Shown here: in pieces, positions 23,881 to 36,600 of the stretch
Layout of the letters: the number at the start of each line of letters is the position of its first letter
Position numbering within the stretch: the first letter of the stretch is position 1
Assembly (NCBI GenBank): GCA_037179385.1
Contig: CM074179.1
Span: 34,993,905 to 35,057,904, forward strand
Origin: Holothuria scabra
Taxonomy: Eukaryota > Echinodermata > Holothuroidea > Aspidochirotida > Holothuriidae
Length of the DNA: 64,000 nucleotides
Direction of reading: 5' to 3'
The notes under the pieces: generated by a model
What the model saw: the letters and a program-made list of their open reading frames with translations, nothing else
What the model was told of the DNA's origin: nothing
The model's database searches: none
Position numbers and translations under genes: made by a program

Positions 23881-24744
23881 GAAAAAAAATCAATATAAAA
23901 ATCGCAAGATACATGCTTTCAAACTATAACATGTGCAATTCATGTCATAGCCTTCAATTTGCTATCCGCCTCTCACTAAAGTCTCCCATTGGAAAAAATC
24001 TCACTGCTATCTGTTCCCCCTTTTTAGTCAAATTAATGCAACCCAAATGACATTTTGAAGCAGAATAAAATGCTCTTGGCAGAAAAGTTTGCATACGTGT
24101 ATGGAGGGGAGAGGGCTATAGACACGTCTCGAACATCTTCCCATGGACCTGCGTTGCCTGCTCAATCGGCAGATTTGAAGAAGACTTGAACGAAAGGGAG
24201 GGAAGTGGAGTGGAGATCACCAATGAATTTTGATGCAATTTTACCCCAATAGCCTACGTAAATAATACGTCAATAAAATTGGTTTTAAAGATGCGATTGT
24301 GATAGAATGTCTCATTGATTTATTACATAGTTCAGTCTTATGTGAATTTCATATGAGGGCATAGGAGTTTGAGACGAGTCCCAGAAAGCAAAAACAAATG
24401 AAAATTTAGGGAATAAATTCCAAATTTTGGGTAGCGAAAAGTAAGTTGTGGTAAGAAGTCCATCAGAGTAAACTTGAGGCCAAAGTTGAAGAAGTAGCCT
24501 ATGAAACATCTTTACATCGATCTTTAAATGCTTGACACATTAATTACCCAATTATTACCCAAACATGAGATGATGGAGTTAAAGTTCACTTGGCCTTAAA
24601 GCTTTCAGTGACCAAACAGAATATTTGGCTTTCATGGAACAATGGCAGAAAGTACCACAAGGGCCAAGCAAACCGCAAAAGTGCTTGATACCTTACGATT
24701 CCTTAGCTAAACGTGGCAATTTGTATACACACATTATATATATT
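23881..24744. other. Loop of the foldback element
   Basis: The 860 bases between the two arms show no convincing coding sequence or further symmetry. Confidence 0.5.
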
Positions 24745-26352
24745 TCCCGGAACAAGGCTATCCGAAGTAGTAATCACTGCCCCATAAGGGATCGAAATTT
24801 CCCAAGTAAATCCGAACTTCCGGCCCAGGTAACACCACCCCTGAAAAAGTGGGCCACTTAGATGAATAGTCGCACACTTAAAAATTCACTCCTGAGCCTC
24901 TTCTAAGGCCCACGTACCGGTCAGTTGAGCAATTCCTAGACCACGCCTTCGTACATATCCACTGTGGATGGTCCATTTATGCACATATTACTCCCAATGC
25001 CATACAGCGGGAACCGATTCTGAGAACCGTGCCTAATAAGGCTCGGTAAATGAAATCACTTTAATTTTCTCTCCGAAAGATATCATAGAATATATGGCAA
25101 GCCTTGATTAAGCAACCATATCGAAAGTTTTTTTTACAAAAACGATCATTTGCTCATTTTACACCATTTTTTTTTTTATTATGCTTCGAAATGATATGTC
25201 TAGGTGAAAGCAACCCATGAAACACCAATTTTCATTCGAAATTCATGATTTTTGACGATTTCAAAATTTTTTGACTTCATAATTTTGGGGAATTTCCTCC
25301 AAATAAAGCGTCATTTTATGTCACTCAAAAGCGGATTACGACAAAATTATAGACCCAAATAACACCAACTCTTTTCCTCCTGCTACCTATGACATGCAGT
25401 TTATCTATTTCGATATATTTGTGGCTACATGTATTAACCCTTTAAATTATGAAAATTTGGGGTAAAATGCACATTTTTGCTTAAAGACATCAAATCCCAC
25501 ATATAAATGTTGAACGACAAAATTAAAAGGTGTGCCCAATCAAAAAAGTATTCACTGTGTATAGTATGGACATTACAAATCCAAATTTGCCAGACCTTAA
25601 ATCACAACCCCGAGCACTACATTAAGCGAAAATCCGAACATTAACCAAGCGCCCACACACTGTAATGCATTTGTGAGGTTAATAATCGAAACTTTTCGAT
25701 ATGACTAGTACTGCATCTGTCCCCCATAACTATGTATGTATTGTATCTAATTAATAACTGGAGAAAGAAATCAACTTACAAACTTCGATCATGCGATGAC
25801 CAACACAGCTCTAGTTGTCGGCATTACAGTTATACAATTCAAGTCTTCAAAGGGGTCCATTGTTCCCAGATGAGGAAGGAGGGGGTCGTCAGATAGCGCC
25901 AGCCCTGCCGCATGCTCTAAAATGGGGGTTTGTGGTGTTTGTAGGGTGTAAGGTAGGTCTATTTTGATGTAATTTTCCATGACTCAAACCCCCGGCCTAT
26001 TTCTCTGCTAACATTATAACTTGGCCTTTAACCTTATCTAATTTGCATATTAATATAAATACTAATATTTCCCCGTTTTTATCAGTTGACATTATATTTA
26101 CAGAATTTTAGAACCAAATCTCACATCAGTTAATGACTGGACCGTAAATATATGGAGAAAACGAGATTTTTGATAAATAGAGGGCGCCCTTTAAGCTTTA
26201 AACGTCAAAATGGCGCAGAAAAGCCCGGATATGGCCCGTATACCCTCAATTTTCGGAATCAGCGACCCAAAATTGACCAAATCCACTTGGTCTCATAAAT
26301 TTCGCTTTCGGGTGACGATATCCCCCCCCCCCCCCCTTCTCCGCCTGGTCTA
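24745..26352. repeat. Foldback element right arm
   Basis: This uninterrupted arm is the reverse complement of the left arm. It gives the pre-insertion reference for locating the LINE target site. It contains the extra 565-base block at 25125-25690. Confidence 0.8.
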
Positions 26353-29030
26353 ATACATCCATCAATTATTTCTGTAGGCTGCAGGCCAAGTGACGACTGC
26401 GTTCTGCTTAGATGGTGTCACTACAGCTTAACACTACTACAACACTTGCCCATCCCCAGCATCCTATGGGGTGCACCAAAATGAAAAAGTCTGGTTAAGC
26501 CACTGACTAGTATAATGGTACTCGGTGGCACCGCGCAAATGTGAGGTGATACTCTCAAAGAAAAAAAAGTTGGTAACCTTGGGGTAGGGATCAACCGAAA
26601 AATCAAATAATTAACCTCTCCTGGGACTTAATTTTTCACCCAGAGATATACTAAAAACTCAGAGCTTCCGGGGCTCCGCCCCTGGTTCCCCATCGGAACT
26701 TTGCCCCTGGATCCCACCAGGGTCTCTAAGGCCGGCCCCTGGACCCCACCCGCACCACATCGCGCTCCGCGCGACGATCTTTTGCCCCGAGCATTTTCCT
26801 TTGCCCTCAGTTTGCCCCCAAATTTTAAGATTCTGACACCGCCGCTGACAAGGATGAAAAGCAAAGACCATGTCATTTGTTTGCATTGTTAAAGGTGTGA
26901 TAATCAATAACTATATTGTACCAGGAAATGGAGTAAAGGTTCAAGGTAGGTCCAGCTGGGCCAGTATGTTTGTTCTCCTTGAATCTACCAGTAGTTCAAA
27001 TTGTAGATATGTAAAACTTTAAGACCCAGCCAATCTAAAGCTTGAAATGACCCTTGAAATAAACGGCATAAAAATAGCTGAAAATCATGCATTCATGCAT
27101 CACGAAAATCCTGGCACTGAAGTAAGCTAAATAAATTGAGAGCCAAGCAAAACCTCGGAAAAAATAAAAGTCAATTAAAGCTTGAAAAAAGTTCAACAAA
27201 ATCAGGTCAAATTGAAAGCCGAACCTTTTAAACTGATAACAGAAGTAAAATTAAATTCTTCCTCATCTCTTTTCCTTACGTACAAGCCGGTAACTCCTTA
27301 CTTTTGTGGGTGAATTTTCAATGTTAGATTATGTCAAGCGTGTTCATTTTTCTGTTTTACTTTAATCCTCCCCCTAATTTTCTTACACCCTTTGCTCAAT
27401 TTCAGGTATGGGTTTGTGTGGGTATGTGCTCCTATGTTTTATTTATGTTGGCGTCATGTTTTAATATACTCTCCATTAACTTGATTTACAGGACCTTTAG
27501 ATTCCGACCTTTTGATTCTTGATTTGAAGTATTTAACTCCAGTTTAAAGCCAGGTCAAGTAAGGGTAGGGGGTGCGCTACCTGATGTCAAATGGGTAGTT
27601 GACGAAACTTGCACATTTGAAGGGAAGACCCGAAATCATGTTTAACGTGATTTAATCAAAAGGCTTGGCTGAAATGATGGCCCAACTTCATAAATAGTAA
27701 AGCGTAATTGAATGGGTTGGGGGAAATATAATCATTTTGTCTCAAAACAGGACAATGTAAATATCAAACTAAACAACTACTTCTAAAGACCGTTGAATTT
27801 TGCTTTAGTTATATCGATCACTGAGGCTTATTTTTAGCCGTGATGAGATCTTGGGGAAGTACATTTTATGTGGGAGTGAACAAATTGCCGTTCGTTTTTA
27901 CGGAAAGTTCATATTTTAATAAAAGTTGGCATAAGTGCCGTTGACTGTGACAACTGATGTGAAGGTCAAGGACACTCTTTTGGGCGCTGTTTCTGATAGA
28001 TTTCTTGCTGTTTGAACACACGGCTCGGCCTTTCCATCAAAATGACGATTGACTGAAACAGAAATATCCGTCTATTTCGTAGTCGGTTGTTAAATTAGTA
28101 CCTTACTGTACGTTGAAACATACAGGAATTTCATAAAAGTCTAAATGACCAGAGAATGCGATGAACTCAATGAATAATAACCTCGATGTGACCAACTGGG
28201 AAGTCTTAAATATTTCAAACACTTTTAAAACACATTCCAGCAGAAAACTCCCTTTGAAACGATTTTTCCAATTTCCATTAACCAAAGGGTTCCAGTGGGT
28301 AGCAAAGAGTTCGAAAGGGTTTTCAAAAAGGTTTGGTTTATGCAAAGGGTAGTTTTATAATTCTCTTTGAAATTTGTCCAATTTCCATTACCAACCAAAA
28401 GGTTTTCTTTGAATGCAAAGGGGTTTTCCGGAGGGCACCATTTGAAACCCTTTTGGTTCAAACGGTAATACCCCTAAGTGTTCCAAAGGGAATTTTTCAC
28501 CTGGGTTTGGATAGATTCAACAAATTTCGTGGTCCCAGATTATACAACTTTTTTTGGATTAAAGTAAACGGGATATACGAGGCAAAATTGGTAAAATTAA
28601 TGACTTATTTTAAATTGGGGTCAAATATTGACATTTTTGTGGTAAATTTTAACCAGTCTTACTCCCTTACTTTAATCAGGGATTGGTTGGTTTAATTTGA
28701 GACCACAATACTGGTTTGATCTAACCAAGCTGTTTTAGTGTGAAGTGGGAAAGGAATGTTCCGGGAAGGGCTAACCGCTTTGGAAGCTTTTCCAAAGGTA
28801 GAAGTGAGACTACTCTCCTCAAACTTTATATAAAATCATCTTTATCTCCGTCTGATAATCCTTCTTCTCAAACCCTTTTCTGTAAGGATTATTGAGATTT
28901 CACTCCACCATGCTTTTAAATTATTAAGTAGTGTATACAACAAATAGTGTTGCTTTCTAAATTGAGAGTGATCACGTGATTTTCTGAATAAAGTATTAAT
29001 TGGCTATTGACAATACACTAGTTAAGGAAT
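26353..29030. other. Intergenic sequence, no gene seen
   Basis: No gene recognised. A GC-richer stretch lies at 26660-26860, with CCCCTGGA-type repeats. At 28240-28500 there are repeated AAAGGGTT and CCAATTTCCATTA blocks (near 28271 and 28378). Confidence 0.45.
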
Positions 29031-30923
29031 GGCATCTTGAAAGAATTGAATATTGTTGCAATTTTTGAGAAAAAAATTGTAAGAATTGCCCTTTGCACAT
29101 AAATTCCTTTTTACGATGCCACTGAAATAGAGGGTGGACCCAGGATGTTTATCCTAGAGGGTCTGAGGTGTGTTCGCCGCATTGTTGCAGATGTATGAAG
29201 AATTTTCGGAGCAGTGACAATGTGCCCCTGGTACCCCTGCCTTATACGCTTATGGTTTTGAGCTTTTTTATCACCCATTTCAATTTTATCTGAAAATATG
29301 AAATAATTTATTTTTGAAACAATGATTTTTAATTATAAGAATGTAAGACTACACAACATGAAATTATGTGATACAAACGAAATGCAAAATGTCCCATGTG
29401 AGAGGGTAAAAAATAAGCCTTGTGGATTTGTTTTCCTTTTTTCTGGGGGGGGGGCTGATGTGCCCCCCCCCCTCAATCCAGTCTGCATCTTTCTGATGTT
29501 AGCAGTACCTCCAATCAGAAGCACGTTTAGTTTTATTACTGCTTTTATATCGTGCACTTCTGTCTTTACTGCATATCTATAATGTGAAGTGCCAACATAC
29601 CTCTGGACTTGCTTAAAATAATAAATAAATCAAAGTTCTTAATTTCGATACCCTGAAAATGTTTTAATACCGTTAAATTATTTAACAAATATCTTTAAAG
29701 ACTAAAAATTCAACAAATGATAAAACAATAATGGAAAACATGCAGTGGTCTACCCGTAAGGAATCTAGGTAAAATGCTTCATATAGGCCTATGTGAAAAG
29801 AATCCAATTTTTTGCTGTATAATAAAAAACAACAACAATACTTTAAATTTTGAAGTCTGAATTTAAAAAGTCGAATGTCGAGGATGGAAAGGGAGATTAA
29901 TCTTTCGAGTTGTTTTGACCAACTTTTTTTTGCAGGGGGGGGGGGGGGAGGTGCAAACCAATGTTGTTAATGATCTGAAGGCTTTTAGATTTTTAAATTG
30001 TCAAGTATTGTTCTTTACAGCAGTAAAGCTCCCTGAGGAGCAAAAATTGCCACTTAATGCTGGTTTTGGGAGTTGGGGAGACCTTAGAAAAAGTGAAACG
30101 TCCAGACTTTCCTCTTTATATTTTACAAAAAAAATTGTATGGTTTCAGGAGATATTAATTTAGAACAGGAACAAAATCAGATCCTGATCGCCCGATGTTA
30201 TCAGCGTCTCGATTACGTGTATGGCTTGACCATGGTGCATTTTCACTTGTTTCGTACTCTGATCCTCCTCTGTGCTTCAACGGAAGTGGATCCAAATGAA
30301 TTACGAAATACAATCACACGCGCGTGTGCATCAAAATGTAAAAAAAAAGGAGAAAAAAAAAACAAAAAACAATAAAACATTAGAAAGCACATGTGTGGAT
30401 TTCTGTCATTCAATCCCCAGGCAGGAAGTCGATAAAAGCGCACCGTTGATCTCGGGTCACCGTTGATCCGGGTAGCATTTACACTACAAATTTGATCGCC
30501 TGCGCGGGGTCTGTTTGCCCCCTTCCTTCTAGGATCAAATTCGGGTGATCCGATCAGGATCTGATCTGCCTTAACAATACAAGTTTGATCTCGAGCAGTA
30601 GATCAGATCCCGCGCAGGCGATTAGATTCGGACCTCGTAGAAAACACTCTTAGATTACACTCCAACTTATAAACAGAGTAAAACAAGCTTTTATTTTGGG
30701 ACAACCTTCTAGTTATATGTTAGATAAAATAATTTATAAATTAGGAAAGTTTAAACATTTTAATTGCAATTCGTTTGTATTGTAATTTTAACCCTGTAGT
30801 AGCATTGGTGCTTGATTTGAGTTAATTATTTGAGTTTATAAAATCTGTAAAAAAAGAACTAACTCTTTCTCCATAAGGAAAACCATAGAACTGAATGAAA
30901 CTTAATTTACAAAAATTGTGTGA
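29031..30923. repeat. 1.9-kb tandem duplication, copy 1
   Basis: It is collinear with the next copy over its whole length. The same start (GAATTGAATATTG), G-run, CTCCCTGAGGAGCA block, GGTTTTGGGAGTTGGGGAGA, A-rich run and end (AAACTTAATTTACAAAAATTG) all recur. No coding sequence is supported. It contains an inverted repeat at 30494-30513 / 30604-30622. Confidence 0.88.
30494..30622. repeat. GATC-rich inverted repeat in copy 1
   Basis: GATCGCCTGCGCGGGGTCTG (30494-30513) pairs with CAGATCCCGCGCAGGCGAT (30604-30622) with one mismatch, around a GATC-rich core. The same structure recurs in copy 2 at 32423-32442 / 32534-32552. It looks like a small foldback element that was inserted before the duplication. 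Confidence 0.7.
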
Positions 30924-32285
30924 AGACGTCTTGAGAGAATTGAATATTGCTGCAATTTTTTTAGAAAAGGAATTGTAAGCATTGCCTTTTGCAAATAAGT
31001 TCCTTTTTACGATGCCACTGAAATATGGGTCGGACCCAGGATGTTTATCCGAGACGGTCTGAGATGTGTTCGCCGTACTGTGGGAAGGGGAAGGAAGAAG
31101 TTTCGGTGCAGTGACAGTGTGGCCCTGCCTCATACGCTTATGGTTTCGTGCTTTGAAATCACCCATTTCAATTTTATCTGAAAATATGAAATAATGTACT
31201 TTGAAGTAATTTTTTTATTGTAAAAATTTAAGACTACACAACATGAAATACAAACGAAAATGCAAAATGATCCATGTACGAAGGTGAAAAAATAAGCCTT
31301 GTAGATTTTTTTCCTCTTTTGTGGGGAGGGGGGATGGGCGGGGCTGATGTGCCCCCCCCTCTCCTAATCCACTTTGCACCTTTCTGAGTTCACAGTCTCC
31401 CCAATCAGAAGCACTTTAAATTTGTTATTGCTTTTATATCTTAGACTCGTGCAGTGCCAACATGCCTCTGGACTTTCTTAAAATAGTAAATAAATCAAAG
31501 TTCATAATTGAGATACCCTGAAAGTGTTTTAATACCGATAAATTATTTAACAAATATCTTTAAAGACTAAAAATTCAAAACAAGAAAAAGCGATAATGCC
31601 AAATATGCAGTCATCTATCCGGTAGGAATCTTAGTAAAATGCTTCATTAAGGCGTATGTGAAAAGAACCCAATTATTTGCGGTATAATTAAAAGCAACAA
31701 CATCACTTTAAATTTTGAAGTCTGTATTTAAAAAGTCGAATTTCAAGGATGGAAAGGGAGAGAAATCTTTCGAGTTGTTTTGACCAACTTTTTTTTTTTT
31801 GGGGGGGGGGGGGGAGGAGAGGTGCAAACCAATGTTGTAAATGATCTGAAAGCTTTTAGATTTGTAAATTGTTAAGTATTGTTCTCTACAGAAGTGAAGC
31901 TCCCTGAGGAGCAGAACTTGTCACTTAATGCTGGTTTTGGGAGTTGGGGAGACCTTAGAAAAAGTGAAACGTCCATTCTTTACTCTTTATATTTTATAGA
32001 CAAATTGTATGGTTTAAGGAGATTTAATTTAGAACAGGAACATGAAGTATTTCTTCCAATACAAAAAGCTGTTTGGCATCTATATGATGTAATAGAAACC
32101 TTATTTCAAACTATCATGTTCTGAATCAGATCCTGATCGCCCGATGTTATCAGCATCGCGAATACGTGCATGGCTTGATCATGGTGCATTTTCACTTGTC
32201 TCGCACTCTGCTCCTCCTCTGTGCTTCAACGGAAGTGGCTCCAAATGAATTACGAAATCCAATCATACGCGGGTGTGCATCAAAA

Positions 32286-32318
<33 letters not shown>

Positions 32319-32854
32319 CATTGAAAAGCACATGTGTGGATTTCTGTCCTTCAATCCCCAGACAGGAAGTCGATAAAATCTCCGGTCACCGTTAATCCGG
32401 GTAGCATTTACACTACAAATTTGATCGCCTGCTCGGGGTCTGGTTGCCCCCTCCCTTACTAGGATCAAATTCGGGCGATCCGATCAGGATCTGATCTGCA
32501 TTTACAATACAAATTTGATCTCGAGTAGTGGATCAGATCCCGCGCAGGCGATTAGATCCGGATCTCGTGAAAAACACTCTTAGATTACACTTCAACTAAT
32601 AAACAGAGTTAAAAAAAACTTTTATTTTGGGACCAGCTTCTATTTATACGTTAGATAAAATAATTTATAAATTAGGAAAGTTTAAACTTTTTAATTGCAA
32701 TTCGTTTGTATTGTAATTTTAACCCTGTAGTAGCATTGGTGCTTGATTTGAGTTAATTATTTGAGTTTATAAAATCTGTAAAAAAAGAACTAACACTTTC
32801 TCCATAAGGAAAACCATAGAACTGAATGAAACTTAATTTACAAAAATTGTATGA
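30924..32854. repeat. 1.9-kb tandem duplication, copy 2
   Basis: This is the second copy, directly adjoining the first, offset by about 1894 bases at the start and 1931 at the end. Most of the difference is an extra stretch around 32040-32120. Its end lies about 350 bases downstream of the copy C stop codon. Confidence 0.88.
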
Positions 32855-33204
32855 GTGTAGTTCCCTTGGATTTAATTGTTGCTATGAAAATGTACAACCG
32901 AAATAAAGACACTTTTTCGAGGTATATATATTTTCTTTTTTCTGCATCAATACACACGCTGGAAAAACATCGAATTCTAAATGAGCCGTTCCCATCAAGT
33001 CGTCTGAGAGTAATACTTTTAGAGTCAAAAACGTTTTTAAAAACGGTGAATAACAAACTCGAATCCTCGACTAAAAATCAGAAGAAGGCTTATACAACTT
33101 GCCATATTTTTCCTAGGCGCAGTATTGTCAAAAAACGCATCACACAAAAGTTATGAACAAATTTTATCCTAAGGATGCCGATCCATAACATTGGGTATAA
33201 GTCT

Positions 33205-33623
33205 TTAGAGAGGGCGCACTTTCATTTCTGTGTACTTGATCCCGCAATCGTTTCCGGAAAGACCGTGCCAAAAAATAGTTTGTCCCTTACTACCACTTCG
33301 TTTACCGTTCAAATTTGAATATGCGCAACTGTATGAAATGGTGCGCCAGTCATCGCAATTACCCCAAAAATTATATCCCTTGCAACATCTATAACTATAT
33401 GTGTAATGGTCGCATGGACTAGACGAAGTTTCACCTCTGTGTTTGTACCACCAGGCACCTTCATGTACAGCAGCACAGTCACCTCCACGGTAATAATAGT
33501 AATAATAATAACAATAATAATAATAATAATAATAATAACAACAGTAAAACCCATTACCGCCGTCATTGTCTGTACCACTTGTACTAAACGGTTGGTTGTA
33601 GTGATGCCTCATAGCGTCGTAGC
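33205..33623 (-). CDS. Copy C last exon: fibrinogen C-terminus with poly-Tyr and variable loop
   Basis: It starts in phase 1 (GYDAMRHHYNQPFS), then TDNDGGNG, the Tyr tract (33490-33546), GGDCAAVHEGAWWYK, a variable loop (33337-33396), SNLNGKRSG, FWHGLSGNDC and TEMKVRPL, and stops at 33205-33207. Residues flanking the two insertions are almost identical to copy A. A GATAAA variant polyadenylation signal lies at 33163-33168; I see no AATAAA close by. Confidence 0.92.
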
Positions 33624-36600
33624 CTGTTGAAGGTACAGTAACGAGTGAATGGATCAAATGGATATCTGAAATCTTAGGCTACTGCAGATTAAGAGGTAAA
33701 TATTTGGCCTATTTTATTTATTTATTTATTTATTTATTCTTTTTTTTACTGGACATATTTCAGCACCAACTTGTATTTGTCTTTTTAATGTCAACTATAT
33801 TAAGCAATATTTAAACATATATTTAAATCAGCGTCCTATCAACAGACGTCATTGCCACTCCTGGGTATCACAGTACTAATTAATGGGAAGAGAAAAGTAT
33901 GTACCTTGGAAGGGCATGTGCTCCCTACACCTGTGTGATGAGTCGGTAGAATCCCATTCAAATATCAACTTCCAGGTAAGTCTCATTTCATTTTTGGATT
34001 ACATAGTTTCACTAGTTGTGTCTAGAATAGGACACCTAGTGCTACATTCAGCGTAATGTAGGTATTGTTACCTTTTGATATTGTAATAGTCGCTCCTGAA
34101 GATGCAACTTGTTTGGCAAAACATGTCGCAATTTGGAATTTTTTTCATGATTAAATATTGCGTTATTTCGTGTGTTTGTAAATTGAAGTTTTGTGCTTGG
34201 TTGACCATTTGACATCAACCCGTCGCTCTAAAGTTGTTTCAACTATCAAATTGAATTACGGAAGTATTTTGCAATAAATTATGTACACTTCCGTGTAAGC
34301 GGACGTTCCACAACGAAGATAGGTATTCTTAGGGAAGTAACTCTGTAAAGACTCGTAACCCACTATTTGCCTACAGTAAGTTGTAAAGTTTCACTGGGCA
34401 TCAAGTTATACGGTGGTCATTAAATAGTAGTACAAAAACGGCGTGGAAGTTATGACTCAAGTACTAAAGAACTGCTTTGTACAAGATTTACAAGAAGATA
34501 TTTGTCTTTACAATTTCTCATCAAAAATCAAAATGCGCTCATCACGATTTATGACAACTCCCTATTTTAGTACGTCATTTACACTTAAGTTATTTATACG
34601 ACAAATCAGTTCAAGGCGAAATTGTAGAAATTAGAGATAAAATTTGGTTATTGGTCCATAGTTTCTTTGTCTCAAGTCATTGCGATATAATTGACCAGTG
34701 GGAAAACAAATTCTTTAATTTATCGTCACAAGTTTTACAAGCCAAAGCCAAGGATTGAATAGCAATGTTTTACTAAGGTTGGTTTATTACATGTACAATA
34801 ACATGTACAATATTATTTTAAGAGAGAACTTCAACTGCAATGATATTGCTTGGAAAAGCTGATAAAATGTTTTAATCATACCAATTTTATTGTTGCCAAA
34901 TTCATATGAAAAGAAAATTCCCTGTGTGCCCTTGTTCGTTTACAGTTTGGACTTGAAAATAGTGAAAAGGCCAGTAAAGTTAGTAATTCATCCACACTGT
35001 GAGTACACCTATATGGAATTATCTAAAGAATGTATTTCTTGAAAGAATCAATTTAAACGTAATAAGGTTAATTTCCGACTAACCTGCATTTCCACTGTAA
35101 CTTCCAAGTACAGTCATTCGATACTTGGTTCCTTCATTTCCGATACGAAATCCGTTGTACACGGCTCTGTAATGCCTGTTACCAGAGTCAATCATATCAA
35201 TGCGAAGTTGATAGTTTCTCTGGCTGGTAAGGTAATGAATTTTATCATTTCCAAGCCAAAAGTCTTCATCTAATTCACCAAATCCTTGTTTGTAAGAACT
35301 CCAAGGAAGATCAAAGTCTCGGGTGGAATCTGGAATGCGTCTCTGCAAAACCTTCGCAAAGAAAATAAAATAATCAAGAAAATGGGGAAAACTATTTTCT
35401 TATATCTTTTCAATGACAATGACTACACCCAAATGAGCCGTAACAAACCGTGGCGGGGTATCTAATTTCACGCCTTTTACGTTGCATCAGTTACATGCTC
35501 ACCGACAGAGTAAGATAAAAGCTGTTACTCAGTATTGACAAAGTTGGGTGCAAAGTCAAATACCTAGGGATTACCTTTCTTTCTGTAACAAATGTTGTTG
35601 AACCACTATTTACACCATCCAAGGCGGAACTGGAAATGAACGTATAGCAATAGGTGTGTATCTTTTTCACTTAAGTCAAAAGCTCTCGTAGGTTTAAAAC
35701 AGTGCAATAACAATAAATAACATAACAATAACATAAATCACACTTTAAACGTCAAGAGCAGTTCCCCAAACTTATTTTGAAGCAACAGCTAAATAGCACA
35801 ATTTTCTTCTCATTTCTCTTTAAAGTATCTTTCATGATATTTTATAAACTTGAATATTGCATATCCAAGGTTGACCAAGCAGTTATTTCCAGTAAATTCC
35901 ACATTTGAAGAGAAAATTGTTGTCACATGAATTTCAACAGCCAATCACATGAAACAGCATAGTCTACTACACTACTTCAAGTTGGGGTGACTGCTCTAGA
36001 TTCTAAAATACATGTGTGTAGTATTATAGTAACTTTAATATACACATTGCATACCGTCCATCGTCCTTCTGATATGTTGCAATAAACCTGAAACTCCTGC
36101 CAATTGGAAGGTAAAATGTAATACAACCCGCTACCGCTATAACCTTTACTTGATGGAACTTCATCACAGTCTCTCGGTCGTCGACATCTCGATCCGTCAA
36201 CTACGTAACCTCTTCTATTGCAGTCACAGTTTTCTCCATTACCAGCAAAGCCCGAATTACAAGAACAACTCCCTCCACCCGCTGTACTTGTACATCTTGC
36301 GTTTTGATCACATGCATAACTAGTACATGACAAACCGTTGCTATTACAAGAACACCTCTGTGAACACTGGTTGTTTATGTAGGATTCTCCAACCTGTGAT
36401 AAATAAAATAACACGAAAATAATTTGACATGGGAATATATATTTTTCCGGAAACGGTTAAAAGTTTATTCACTGTCAACATTAATCGCAATGTCAGTAAC
36501 TCTGCTCTTAAGGTACCTTTCTTAGTTAATCAAACATGGGTCGATTGTACTGCTCATTCCAGGCGCCTCAACCGACTAATACGTTTATATTATACTTACG

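Larger units (their letters stand above)
19724..26352. mobile_element. 6.6-kb foldback (palindromic) element with nested LINE
   Basis: The ends are inverted copies: TAGACCGGGCGGAGAAG with a G-run and ATATCGTCACCCGAAAGCG on the left, and their reverse complement ending GGTCTA on the right. The left arm is 19724-20432 plus 23578-23880, and the right arm is 24745-26352. An 860-base loop lies between them, with no coding sequence seen. The right arm has about 565 bases (25125-25690) that the left arm lacks. A LINE interrupts the left arm. Long arms without transposase resemble foldback-type DNA elements; the superfamily is unknown. Confidence 0.8.
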
